From: JAWKWH01 sp963669455
GTDB taxonomy: Bacteria; Pseudomonadota; Alphaproteobacteria; Rhizobiales; Rhizobiaceae
Direction: 5' to 3'
Length of the DNA stretch: 64,000 nt
Assembly (NCBI GenBank): GCA_963669455.1
Contig: OY770026.1
Coordinates: 1,798,001-1,862,000, forward strand
Below, piece by piece: positions 26,173 through 34,990 of the stretch (within the stretch, counting starts at the first letter, position 1; each line of letters begins with the position of its first letter). Made by a program: the position numbers and the translations under genes. The notes under the pieces were generated by a model. It was not told where the DNA came from, ran no database searches, and worked only from the letters and a program-made list of their open reading frames with translations.

Positions 26173-27582
26173 ATGGCTTTGACGAGTTTGCCACAGGTTG
26201 AACGCAATGATGACGGGATTCGACTGGCCGTTTCGTTGTTGAAGCAGCGGTTTGGCGAGCGTTTGGGTACCGGCGAATCAATACGCGAACAACACAGCCA
26301 CACAACCACCTATGTACCAAGCCAGTTGCCCGATGCTGTGGTCTTCGCCAAGGATGCGGACGATGTGCGTGAAGTGGTAAGCGTTTGTGCAGAGCACCTC
26401 GTTCCGATCATACCGTTTGGCGTTGGCACATCGCTGGAGGGGCAGGTCAATGCGCCAGGCGGCGGCATATCGATTGATATGTCGGGCATGAACCGGGTGA
26501 TCGCGGTTCATGCCGAAGACCTCGATTGTACGGTCGAGCCAGGCATCACGCGCGAAGACTTGAACGCCTATCTGCGGGACACGGGACTGTTTTTTCCCAT
26601 CGATCCCGGCGCCAATGCCACGATTGGCGGAATGGCGGCGACACGGGCCTCTGGAACCAATGCCGTGCGCTATGGGACCATGCGGGAAAACGTGATGTCG
26701 GTCAGGGCGGTGATGGCCGATGGCAGCGAAATCGTCACGGCGCGCCGCGCAAAAAAATCATCTGCCGGGTATGATCTGACCAAATTGCTGATAGGCTCTG
26801 AAGGCACGCTTGGCATCATCACCGAACTGACGCTGAGACTACAGGGTATTCCACAGGCGATTTCGGGCGGGGTCTGCCCGTTTCCGACGACGGAGGCGGC
26901 CTGCAATGCTGTGATCGAGACGATCCAGATGGGTATTCCCGTCGCCCGTATCGAACTTTTAAACACGCTGCAGATGAAGGCGACCAACCTTTATTCCGGG
27001 CTCGACTATCCCGAAGGGCCATGCCTGTTTGTTGAATTCCATGGCAGTGAAACCGGCGTGGCCGAGCAGGCGGAGATGTTTGGCGACATCGCAGAAGGCC
27101 TTGGCGGCGGGCCGTTCATGTGGACCAGTGTCGCCGAAGAAAGAACCAAATTGTGGAAGGCGCGCCATGACGCCTATTGGGCTGGCTTTGTGCTGAGGCC
27201 CGGCGCGAATGCAGTCGCGACCGATGTTTGCGTGCCGATATCGAGACTGGCTGAATGTATCGGCAGGGCGGAGGCGGATCTGGAAGAGCTTGGCCTGATC
27301 GCACCGATCCTCGGGCATGTTGGCGATGGCAACTTTCATGTCGCTCCGCTGATCGACATGGAAAACCCCAAGGAAATCGAACGTTGCGAGGAATTTATCG
27401 AGCGGCTGAACCTGCTTGCCTTCGATATGGATGGTACCTGTACCGGAGAGCATGGCATCGGGCAGGGCAAGGCCAGTTTCATGGAGATGGAGCACGGGGC
27501 GGGCTTGGCCGTCATGCGCTCGATCAAGACCGCGCTTGATCCGAAAAACATTATGAATCCGGGTAAAATCCTGCCCACATAG
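26173..27582 (+). CDS. FAD-binding D-lactate dehydrogenase (cytochrome) family
   Basis: A 469-aa flavoprotein of the GlcD/DLD family. The FAD-binding PP-loop region is PIIPFGVGTSLEGQ, followed by DPGANATIGGMAATRASG and LLIGSEGTLGIITELTLRL; the C-terminal cap contains the metal-binding HVGDGNFHVAP and GEHGIGQGK. This single-subunit arrangement fits D-lactate dehydrogenase that passes electrons to the respiratory chain; glycolate or other 2-hydroxyacids are possible substrates. ATG at 26173 has GGAG upstream; the longer frame is not conserved. A hairpin lies in the leader. Confidence 0.9.
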   Translation: MALTSLPQVERNDDGIRLAVSLLKQRFGERLGTGESIREQHSHTTTYVPSQLPDAVVFAKDADDVREVVSVCAEHLVPIIPFGVGTSLEGQVNAPGGGISIDMSGMNRVIAVHAEDLDCTVEPGITREDLNAYLRDTGLFFPIDPGANATIGGMAATRASGTNAVRYGTMRENVMSVRAVMADGSEIVTARRAKKSSAGYDLTKLLIGSEGTLGIITELTLRLQGIPQAISGGVCPFPTTEAACNAVIETIQMGIPVARIELLNTLQMKATNLYSGLDYPEGPCLFVEFHGSETGVAEQAEMFGDIAEGLGGGPFMWTSVAEERTKLWKARHDAYWAGFVLRPGANAVATDVCVPISRLAECIGRAEADLEELGLIAPILGHVGDGNFHVAPLIDMENPKEIERCEEFIERLNLLAFDMDGTCTGEHGIGQGKASFMEMEHGAGLAVMRSIKTALDPKNIMNPGKILPT

Positions 27583-27739
27583 GGGGGCTTTGCCAGAATT
27601 GATCTCTGCTGGCCACGATATGAACAGGTGCTGGCTGCATGGTGGTTTCAAATCGGCTTGAATCCTTTTAATATCGGATAAGTTATGCGCGGTACCGGTC
27701 TGGTTCCGGCATCGCTTCCATGAAACCGGGAGACCTGCT

Positions 27740-30700
27740 CTGGCGCGTATTTTTGTCCTTGTTGGAGGATTGATCGTTCTGGCGTTGTTTGCAGCGCTGG
27801 TGGGGCCGTATTTTATCGACTGGACATCCTACCGCGCGGACTTTGAGCGCGAGGCAAGCCGCATTCTGGGCCGGCATGTGACCGTGGCGGGCGAGGCCAA
27901 GGCCCGCATCCTGCCGTTTCCCTCCGTGACTTTTACCAATGTCGAAGTTGCCGGCGAGACGGCAGACAAGCCGTCGATGACAGTCGAAACGTTTTCCATG
28001 GATGCCGAGCTTGCGCCGTTCATGCGTGGCGAATTTTTAATATTCGACATGCGCCTGCACAGGCCCGCCATCACGATTGATGTGGCCGATACCGGTCTGA
28101 TCGATTGGACGATACGGCCGAACACGCCGTTCGATGCTAGCGAAGTGAGGCTGGAAAACATAACTGTGACGGGGGGGCAGATCGCTGTCGTGCATGCAAT
28201 AAGCGGCCGGCGCACTTTGCTCGACAACATCAACGCCACCATCTCGGCTGGAACGCTGGCGGGGCCCTGGCGGATTAAAAGCGAATTCGATTTTGACGGT
28301 TCGCCGATGACTGCCACCGTGTCGACGGGGACGGTGGAGCCTGACAAGGCTATGCGGCTGCGGATGAACATCGTGCCAGGCGACATGGCGGTCGACATCG
28401 AAACCGATGGCGATGTGAGCATCACTGATCGCGGTGCGGTCTATTCCGGCCTATTCCGCCTTAAAGAGGCAAAACAGGACGACCGGCTGGAAAGCGATGC
28501 TGACAGTGCATTTTCAATCAGTTTTGAAGATGAAAAAAGCGAACCGGTCATTCCGTTCCGGATTACAGGACAGTTTAGCGCCGATTACCGGCTGATCGAC
28601 GTCAGTGAATTCCTGTTTGAAACCGGCAATGAAGCCGATCCCTACACGGCGGAAGGTTCCGGTTATCTCGATATCGGGAAAAATCCGCAATTTTCTATCG
28701 AGATGCGCGGCCAGCAGATATTGTTCGGCGCGGACCGTCAAACGGAAGCGGGGGCCTGGCCGCTGGCGAACCGGATAGCCGCGTTTCGCGAATTGATGGG
28801 AAAGGTGCCGAGGCCGACAATGCCGGGTGCGGTCCGGGTCAACCTTCCAGCAATTGTGGCCGGTGATACGACGATACGAAACATAAAACTGTCGGCAAAG
28901 CCCAATGAGGACGGCTGGGACATCGGCAATTTTACCGCGGAGCTGCCGGGCCGCTCGACGCTTGAGGCTAAGGGCAGGCTTGATACGGGCAGTGATTTTG
29001 GCTTTTACGGATCCATGCTTTTGGCGGTCAATCAGCCTTCCGGTTTCGCCGCATGGCTGTCAAAGGATGTGGACGATGCGATACGGCATCTGCCGGCTGC
29101 CGGATTTTCCGCCAGCGTTGACATTACCGCACGGCGCCAGGCGTTTCGCGATCTGGAGCTTATCCTCGGTGGGGCGCGGTTTACCGGAGAGATAGACCAT
29201 CTGTCGCCGGGAAATGCACGGCCGTCTATGTTGCTCCGGCTTGATGGGAATGCGCTCGATCTGGATGGTCTTGCTGCCTTTACCTCGATCTTTATCGATG
29301 ATGCCGGCATGACCCGTTTTGCCGATCACAATCTCGATTTTGTCATCAAGGCGGGGCCGGTGAGTGCGTTTGGCCTGACTGCTGCCTCGGTCGATACTGC
29401 ACTTCGCTTGAAAAACGGGTTGCTCGATATTGACAGGCTGTCGATCCAGGATTTGGCGGGCTCTACCGTCAGCGCTACGGGCAAGTTGAAAAATTTCCCC
29501 GGCAGCCCCAACGGCAGTCTCGATATCTCCGTTGTGTCGGTCGATTTGCAACCGCTGGTGACCTTGCTGGCGGCGCATTTTCCGCAACAAAGGTTCGTTG
29601 CTGCACTCAGTGAACGGGCGCAGGCTTATCCCGGATTGCTTGGCGATGCCCGCATTGATCTGGTTGGCAATGCCGTGATTCAGGAGAGCGGGGGATTGGG
29701 GCTTGCACTCAGCGCACATGGAACGAGTGGCGGCAGTAGAATTTCCCTTTTGGGCTCGGGCACGGTGCGCGATGGCAATCCGGTTGGCCCGTTGTCGGTC
29801 AAGGTCTCCTTGCAAAATGATGATGCGGCGCCGCTGTTTGCCGCCTTTGGCCTGCCAGCTTTGCCACTTGGCCTTACCGGCCCTACGGAAGCAAAGCTGA
29901 CATTCGCTGGCGAAACCGGCCAGCTTTTCAAAACCGAATTGTCGATATTGGGCGATGACAGTGAGGCAAGCTTTGACGGATGGGTGGGCGTGATTGACGA
30001 TGCCTGGCAGGCGGTTGGCAAGGCGGGGGTCCGCTCCGCCGATATCGAGCCCTGGCTGGCTACCGCTGGTATTTCAGTTCCTGGGTATGGGTTTGGTCTG
30101 CCGGTCGAACTTTCCGCCGATATCGATCACAGCAACAAGACGCTGAAACTGGCACAATTGAATGGAGAGTTTGACGGCGATCCGATCAAGGCCAGCCTGA
30201 CGGCAGATTTTTCGAAGGCGCTGCCTGCGCTTTCCGGTACGCTGTTGGTGCCATCAATCGATCTTGTGCCGCTTGCGGCTATGCTGTTGGGCGAGGCGGC
30301 GTTTCAGCCCGGGACAGACGGCAAGCGGTCCATGGCCACGCCATTTTCGCCTTCGGCAATGTTTCCCTTTTCGGCCAGCCTGATATTAGAGGCGGCAAAG
30401 CTTGGCTTCGGCGTTGATTATCCGCTTGAAGAGGCAAGTTTGAGACTTGTTGTGGATGATCACCGCCTGCGCGTGTCCGATCTTCGCGCCAGCTATCGCG
30501 GTGGAATGTTGTCGGGCCTGTTTGACTTGCAAAACAATGGCGGCACCGGACTGCTTTCCACGCAATTTACCTATCACGATGCCGCCTTGTCTGCCCTAAC
30601 GGCCACTGAAACAGTTGGCGGCAACGCGACTGTGAGTGCCGATCTGACTGCCAATGGCAAATCCCTGGCAGGTTTGGTGTCGTCGCTGTCGGGGTCGGGG

Positions 30701-31510
30701 ACAGGTGTCTTGAAAGATGTCGTGATCCAGGGTGTCAATCCGGATGTTTTTGACGGTTTCATCAAAGCCGCCGACGCTATCGGCAAGGGTATCAGCGCCG
30801 GTGATGTTGCAGAATTTTCTGGTGAGTTGGTGGCTTCCGGTCCGTATTTTGCAGACGAAGCGAGTTTTGCCTTTCTGGTGGCCGGCGGAATTTTGCGCAC
30901 GCCGGCCATCCAGCTTGACCGGGACAACGCCAGGCTGGAAACGGAACTAGTGGCGAATTTCAACACATGGCAAGCGACTGTCGATGGACAAATTACCTAT
31001 GATCCGGGGCGTGAGGCGCTGGTTGGCGCAGCACCCGCAATCGGGATCAATGCAGCCGGACCGATTGGCGGGCTTGCCGTTTTGTATGACATTGCACCGC
31101 TGGCGCAGTTTCTAACGCAACGGGCGCTGGAAATCGAGCAGCTACGGGTGGAGGCGCTTCAGGCTGGCCTTTTGGAAAAACAACGCCTGCGGCGAGAGGT
31201 TCGCTATCAGGCAAGCCTTTTAAGAAAACCGGTGGACCGGGTTGACGTTTTGGATCAGCAGCAGGGCGCTGCTCAAGAGGAGGCGGATGGCATTGATGAC
31301 GGGCTGCCTGCCGGCGGCGAGGTTGACGGCGATACGTTGGAAGATGAAATCAGGCGAGCGCTGGACGAGGCGGCAAAAAAGCAAGCTGATGAGGAAGCCA
31401 ATGCAACGGGCGGGGGCACCGAGCATGTTGCAGCCCCGCTACTCGACGACATTGTGATTGTGACGCCGCTGCCCGATTTCGGTGTGCTCCTGCGCGAGCT
31501 CGATCCCTGA
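27740..31510 (+). CDS. Giant AsmA family protein
   Basis: A protein of about 1256 aa. One N-terminal membrane helix (ARIFVLVGGLIVLALFAALV) is followed by the AsmA opening GPYFIDWTSYRADFEREASR and a long beta-rich body, ending with a Glu/Gln/Ala-rich tail. AsmA-like proteins are inner-membrane anchored and span the periplasm; some carry lipids to the outer membrane. The conserved N-terminus extends upstream of the first TTG (27770), and the codon at 27740 is CTG preceded by GGGAG at 6 bases, so initiation at a rare CTG is likely; if not, TTG 27770 cuts into the helix. Confidence 0.88.
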   Translation: MARIFVLVGGLIVLALFAALVGPYFIDWTSYRADFEREASRILGRHVTVAGEAKARILPFPSVTFTNVEVAGETADKPSMTVETFSMDAELAPFMRGEFLIFDMRLHRPAITIDVADTGLIDWTIRPNTPFDASEVRLENITVTGGQIAVVHAISGRRTLLDNINATISAGTLAGPWRIKSEFDFDGSPMTATVSTGTVEPDKAMRLRMNIVPGDMAVDIETDGDVSITDRGAVYSGLFRLKEAKQDDRLESDADSAFSISFEDEKSEPVIPFRITGQFSADYRLIDVSEFLFETGNEADPYTAEGSGYLDIGKNPQFSIEMRGQQILFGADRQTEAGAWPLANRIAAFRELMGKVPRPTMPGAVRVNLPAIVAGDTTIRNIKLSAKPNEDGWDIGNFTAELPGRSTLEAKGRLDTGSDFGFYGSMLLAVNQPSGFAAWLSKDVDDAIRHLPAAGFSASVDITARRQAFRDLELILGGARFTGEIDHLSPGNARPSMLLRLDGNALDLDGLAAFTSIFIDDAGMTRFADHNLDFVIKAGPVSAFGLTAASVDTALRLKNGLLDIDRLSIQDLAGSTVSATGKLKNFPGSPNGSLDISVVSVDLQPLVTLLAAHFPQQRFVAALSERAQAYPGLLGDARIDLVGNAVIQESGGLGLALSAHGTSGGSRISLLGSGTVRDGNPVGPLSVKVSLQNDDAAPLFAAFGLPALPLGLTGPTEAKLTFAGETGQLFKTELSILGDDSEASFDGWVGVIDDAWQAVGKAGVRSADIEPWLATAGISVPGYGFGLPVELSADIDHSNKTLKLAQLNGEFDGDPIKASLTADFSKALPALSGTLLVPSIDLVPLAAMLLGEAAFQPGTDGKRSMATPFSPSAMFPFSASLILEAAKLGFGVDYPLEEASLRLVVDDHRLRVSDLRASYRGGMLSGLFDLQNNGGTGLLSTQFTYHDAALSALTATETVGGNATVSADLTANGKSLAGLVSSLSGSGTGVLKDVVIQGVNPDVFDGFIKAADAIGKGISAGDVAEFSGELVASGPYFADEASFAFLVAGGILRTPAIQLDRDNARLETELVANFNTWQATVDGQITYDPGREALVGAAPAIGINAAGPIGGLAVLYDIAPLAQFLTQRALEIEQLRVEALQAGLLEKQRLRREVRYQASLLRKPVDRVDVLDQQQGAAQEEADGIDDGLPAGGEVDGDTLEDEIRRALDEAAKKQADEEANATGGGTEHVAAPLLDDIVIVTPLPDFGVLLRELDP

Positions 31511-31616
31511 CCTAAAGCGTTTCCACTGAGTATTGGTTCGTTTGACTATCAGGACATTGCTGCGCACTGGCTTGCCGGATCAATGAGGCGGGTAGGCGAT
31601 ACGGGTGCCGGCACCG

Positions 31617-31844
31617 TCAGTTTCCTGCGACCTCCTTCTTCAGTGCGGCAAGCACATATAGTCTGATCGCTGATGACAGGTTCGCGCTTTCCGGCCGGTT
31701 CCTGTCGATTTCGCAGACCAGTGACGCCTGTGACCGGCCCGACTGGCTGGCCAATCGTTCGAGTTCAAAAAAGAACTCGTCTTCCACTGAAAAACTGGTG
31801 CGATGCCCCGACAGGGATACGGAGTGTTTTCGCACGGCGCTCAT
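31617..31844 (-). CDS. Ribbon-helix-helix domain protein (RHH_4 type)
   Basis: A 75-aa protein starting MSAVRKHSVSLSGHRTSFSV, the pattern of the RHH_4 ribbon-helix-helix family common in alphaproteobacteria. The beta strand (HRTSFSVE) and two helices follow, with NLSSAIRLYVL at the end. Such domains bind DNA as dimers. It lies 12 bp after the sspB stop on the same strand and is likely co-transcribed with it. Target unknown. Confidence 0.82.
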   Translation of the reverse strand: MSAVRKHSVSLSGHRTSFSVEDEFFFELERLASQSGRSQASLVCEIDRNRPESANLSSAIRLYVLAALKKEVAGN

Positions 31845-31856
31845 GGTGCGGCCAGG

Positions 31857-32474
31857 TTACTTGTTCTTTCGAAACGCATCCAGCGACACGACATCGGCGC
31901 CTTTGGCGTCTTCGCCTTCGGCTTTGTCGTCCTTGGTTTTGTTTTCCGCTTTGGGCTTTTGCTCCTGCTTGCCGCCGGCCTTCGGTTTCTTTGCGGCTTT
32001 TGATGCGGATGGTGCTTTTTTTGCAGGGCGCTTGGTTTTCTTGGCCGTGGTGTCGGGCTCGACGGGTGTCAGGGCGGTGACCTCGCCGGCCGGTGCCTTT
32101 TCGTCGTCTTCCTCTTCCTGCTTGACGTCGAACTCCAGCTCAAAATTGACCGATGGGTCGTAAAATCCCCGCACGGCAGCAAAGGGCACGACCAGCTTTT
32201 CAGGTACATCGGAAAAAGACAGGCCAACCTCGAAATGACTGTCCGACACTTTAAGGTCCCAATACTGATACTGGAGCACGATGGTCATCTGATCCGGGTA
32301 GCGCTCGTGCAGGCGGCTGGATATGCGCACGCCGGGTGCATTGGTCAGGAAGGTAATGAAAAAATGATGCTCACCCGGCAGGCCGGTCTTGGCAACTTCG
32401 CCGATAACCTTGCGCATCACACCGCGAAGGGCCTCCTGGGCTAAAATGTCATAGCGGATATGATCTTCGGCCAT
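31857..32474 (-). CDS. sspB: SspB-type ClpXP adaptor protein
   Basis: A 205-aa protein of the alphaproteobacterial SspB family, which tethers ssrA-tagged polypeptides to ClpXP. The folded domain (MAEDHIRYDILAQEALRG to about residue 125) carries the family pattern HHFFITFLTNAPGVRIS. A long Lys/Ala/Glu-rich linker follows and the extreme C-terminus, VVSLDAFRKNK, is the conserved ClpX-docking motif. The start is set at 32474 where family similarity begins. The gene lies directly downstream of the tmRNA gene on the same strand, placing the tag-maker and the tag-reader side by side. Confidence 0.93.
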   Translation of the reverse strand: MAEDHIRYDILAQEALRGVMRKVIGEVAKTGLPGEHHFFITFLTNAPGVRISSRLHERYPDQMTIVLQYQYWDLKVSDSHFEVGLSFSDVPEKLVVPFAAVRGFYDPSVNFELEFDVKQEEEDDEKAPAGEVTALTPVEPDTTAKKTKRPAKKAPSASKAAKKPKAGGKQEQKPKAENKTKDDKAEGEDAKGADVVSLDAFRKNK

Positions 32475-32591
32475 GTTGCGCACCGGTTTTTTTGATCCTC
32501 TTGGCCAAGCTGTAATGAAGCTTGCATCGAACGTAAACCGCCAAGTATCGAATTTACTGCCCACGGGGGGAATTACTCAAGATTTTTACCA

Positions 32592-32925
32592 AAGGAATGG
32601 TGGAGGCTTCTGTTGCCAGGTGCCTCCGAACCCCGCCTAGCCGAGCATACCGGCTAGGAGTTCATTGAAGCTATCGCACCGCAATTAAGCAGCGAGACGT
32701 GCCTCTGCATAGTTGTCGTTTGCAACTACAAAACAGCCCGATAACGGTGGTACAATGCCGGGCAAAAACACGATCTTTACACCCTCGTCGATCCTATTTC
32801 GCCCCCATCAAAAACCGCTTGTAGGCAAGCGGCTTATGGTGGAGGCGCCGGGTACCGCCCCCGGGTCCGAATGGTTTATTGCATCGGCCATTTATCGCCA
32901 TAGTCAACTCTCGCTGACGGTATCA
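32592..32925 (-). ncRNA. ssrA: tmRNA (ssrA), circularly permuted two-piece alphaproteobacterial type
   Basis: On the minus strand 32723-32685 encodes ANDNYAEARLAA and a TAA stop, the alphaproteobacterial tag peptide. Upstream, the acceptor piece ends with a T-arm (CCGGG-GGCGGTA-CCCGG) and CGCCTCCACCA (CCA end at 32837). The coding piece starts GGGGGCG at 32806, whose seven bases pair with CGCCTCC of the acceptor end (one G-U), as in permuted tmRNAs where the acceptor piece precedes the coding piece. Outer ends are approximate. With SmpB it frees stalled ribosomes and tags the product for ClpXP. The open frame on the plus strand here is a by-product. Confidence 0.93.
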
Positions 32926-33057
32926 ATATAGGCCGTGAGTGTACAAAATCAAAGCGCCAAATCATTTGTGCGCAACTTGACAGTTTTTGCCGATGCAAGC
33001 CATTTTTGCGGGCGAAAGGTTTTTTGGCTGCTTGCACGGCAAACAAAGGAGACGAAA

Positions 33058-33369
33058 ATGGCCGACTATCTTGCCGATGTCAGAAAATACGATGCGCTGG
33101 CCGATGAGGAAATCATCAACAAGATTGTCAAACATCTTGGCGTTGCGCTTCGAAACCGCGATTCTTCGCTGGTGTCATGCTCAGATGAGGCGGAGCTCGA
33201 CCGGTTGAAAAAAAGCTGGTGCGGCAAGAAACTCGGTGTTTTCGATGACCGCAGGTGTAATTCGATCATCAAGAGGGTCTGTGAAACCATGGCGGCGGAG
33301 CGGTTTAAGGGCCGTGTCACCTTTTACTATCTGGTCGCCAAGCATCTGGGCAAGCTCGGCGATCTCTGA
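33058..33369 (+). CDS. DUF2853 family protein
   Basis: A 103-aa soluble protein beginning MADYLADVRKYDALADEE, with VKHLGVALRNRDSSLVSCSD, KSWCGKKLGV and a VTFYYLVAKHLGKL end, all typical of DUF2853. The role of the family is unknown. ATG at 33058 is preceded by AAAGGAG at ideal spacing, a strong ribosome site. A TTGACA sequence at 32977-32982 may be the -35 element, though no good -10 was found. It diverges from the tmRNA gene. Confidence 0.85.
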   Translation: MADYLADVRKYDALADEEIINKIVKHLGVALRNRDSSLVSCSDEAELDRLKKSWCGKKLGVFDDRRCNSIIKRVCETMAAERFKGRVTFYYLVAKHLGKLGDL

Positions 33370-33518
33370 CCCATCAGGGGCTGTCTGGTATTTTCAACCC
33401 GGTTTTCTGTGGGTGATTACCGTCCGGCTGTTAAAGTCGTGGCTGTAATGGCGGCTTTATTGCACTAGAACCTGACCACGGCCTAAAATGCTACTGAAAC
33501 GCGAATCGCGGACTTTCG

Positions 33519-34313
33519 ATGCGTCAATATCTCGATCTTCTATCCCATGTGCTGGAAAACGGCACCGACCGCGGCGACCGGACCGGCACCGGCACGCGCT
33601 CGGTGTTCGGGCATCAGTCGCGCTTTAGTCTCGATGACGGATTTCCGGTGCTGACCACCAAGCGGCTGCACCTGAAATCGATCATTTACGAATTGTTGTG
33701 GTTTCTCAACGGCGAGACCAATATTGGCTATCTCAAACAGCATGGCGTGTCGATCTGGGATGAGTGGGCCGATGAAGACGGCAATCTCGGTCCGGTTTAT
33801 GGCGCGCAATGGCGTTCGTGGCCGAAACCGGATGGTGGGACGATCGACCAGATCGCCAATCTGGTCGAACAGATTAAAACCAATCCGCAATCGCGCCGCC
33901 TGATCGTTTCGGCCTGGAATCCGGCGGAAGTGGACGAAATGGCGCTGCCGCCGTGCCATTGCCTGTTTCAGTTCTACGTGGCGGAAGAGCGGCTTTCGTG
34001 CCAGCTTTACCAGCGTTCGGCGGATATTTTTCTAGGCGTCCCGTTCAACATCGCATCCTATTCGCTGCTGACGATGATGATTGCACAGGTGACCGGGCTG
34101 AAAGCGGGCGAGTTTGTGCATACGCTGGGTGATGCGCATCTTTATCACAATCATTTCGATCAGGCGCGCGAACAGCTGACGCGGACACCGAAAACACTGC
34201 CCGTTATGCGCATCAATCCGGATGTAGCGGACCTGTTTTCCTTTTCCTATGAGGATTTTAGCCTGGAAAACTACCAATCTGATTCAACCATTCGCGCGCC
34301 GATTGCCGTTTGA
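33519..34313 (+). CDS. thyA: Thymidylate synthase
   Basis: A 264-aa ThyA enzyme that methylates dUMP to dTMP using methylene-tetrahydrofolate. The catalytic cysteine motif LPPCHCLFQFYV is present near residue 147, together with the opening DRTGTGTRSVFG, YQRSADIFLGVPFNIASY and the C-terminal IRAPIAV. Length equals that of E. coli ThyA. It is followed 7 bp later by folA, which regenerates the folate it oxidises, a common functional pair. Confidence 0.98.
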   Translation: MRQYLDLLSHVLENGTDRGDRTGTGTRSVFGHQSRFSLDDGFPVLTTKRLHLKSIIYELLWFLNGETNIGYLKQHGVSIWDEWADEDGNLGPVYGAQWRSWPKPDGGTIDQIANLVEQIKTNPQSRRLIVSAWNPAEVDEMALPPCHCLFQFYVAEERLSCQLYQRSADIFLGVPFNIASYSLLTMMIAQVTGLKAGEFVHTLGDAHLYHNHFDQAREQLTRTPKTLPVMRINPDVADLFSFSYEDFSLENYQSDSTIRAPIAV

Positions 34314-34320
34314 GCCGTTT

Positions 34321-34839
34321 ATGAACAATCCCGATAAACCGGCCATATCTCTTGTCGTTGCCGTCGCCGAAAACGGCGTTATCGGCAAGGATGACTGGAT
34401 GCCTTGGAAATTGTCGAGCGATATGAAGCGTTTCAAGGCAACAACGCTCGGCAAGCCGGTGATTATGGGCCGCAAGACGTTCGATAGTATCGGAAAACCT
34501 TTGCCTGGGCGTCATACCATTGTCGTTACCCGCAATGAGGCCTGGCGCCATGACGGCGCGAACCGCGCGGGGTCGCTCGTGGAGGCGCTGGAGATCGCAA
34601 CAAAGCTGACCGATAGCAAGGTGGATGAAATCTGCATTGCCGGCGGTGGCCAGATCTATGCCGAGGCGTTGCCGATGGCAGACCGTCTTCGGGTTACCCA
34701 TGTGCTGGCGCCGATTGAGGGTGACACCGTCTTTCCGCCGATTGATCCGGCCATCTGGGCCGAGGTTTCGTCACAGGATTTCCCGGCCGGCGAGCGTGAC
34801 AGCCATGCCACCCGCTATGTGATTTACCAGCGGATTTAA
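34321..34839 (+). CDS. folA: Dihydrofolate reductase
   Basis: A 172-aa NADPH-dependent enzyme that reduces dihydrofolate. Family features: ISLVVAVAENGVIGKDDWMPW (substrate loop with the PW), then DMKRFKATTLGKPVIMGRKTFDSIG and GGGQIYAEAL. ATG at 34321 is taken; the frame runs further upstream into the end of thyA without homology. Tightly behind thyA, so co-transcribed. Confidence 0.96.
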   Translation: MNNPDKPAISLVVAVAENGVIGKDDWMPWKLSSDMKRFKATTLGKPVIMGRKTFDSIGKPLPGRHTIVVTRNEAWRHDGANRAGSLVEALEIATKLTDSKVDEICIAGGGQIYAEALPMADRLRVTHVLAPIEGDTVFPPIDPAIWAEVSSQDFPAGERDSHATRYVIYQRI

Positions 34840-34990
34840 GGGCAGAGTGCAACATTGCCCTGAAAGGACTGCAAAATACTGCAATGGGCTGCTATTGCGC
34901 GTTGAAAGCTTGACGGTGCATCCCTATAACCATTGATGAATGGCCATCGGAAATCAGATGGCAGTGCGTTGAACGCTTGAAAGGAATTTC

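Noticed and set aside
31511..31560. A further copy of the AGAGCG repeat after the AsmA gene
   Set aside because: TAAAGCGTTTCCACTGAGTATTGG is only loosely similar and no second end or inner block was found.
32713..32931. A 72-aa plus-strand open frame
   Set aside because: It lies antisense to the tmRNA gene, whose tag codons and acceptor stem explain the sequence.
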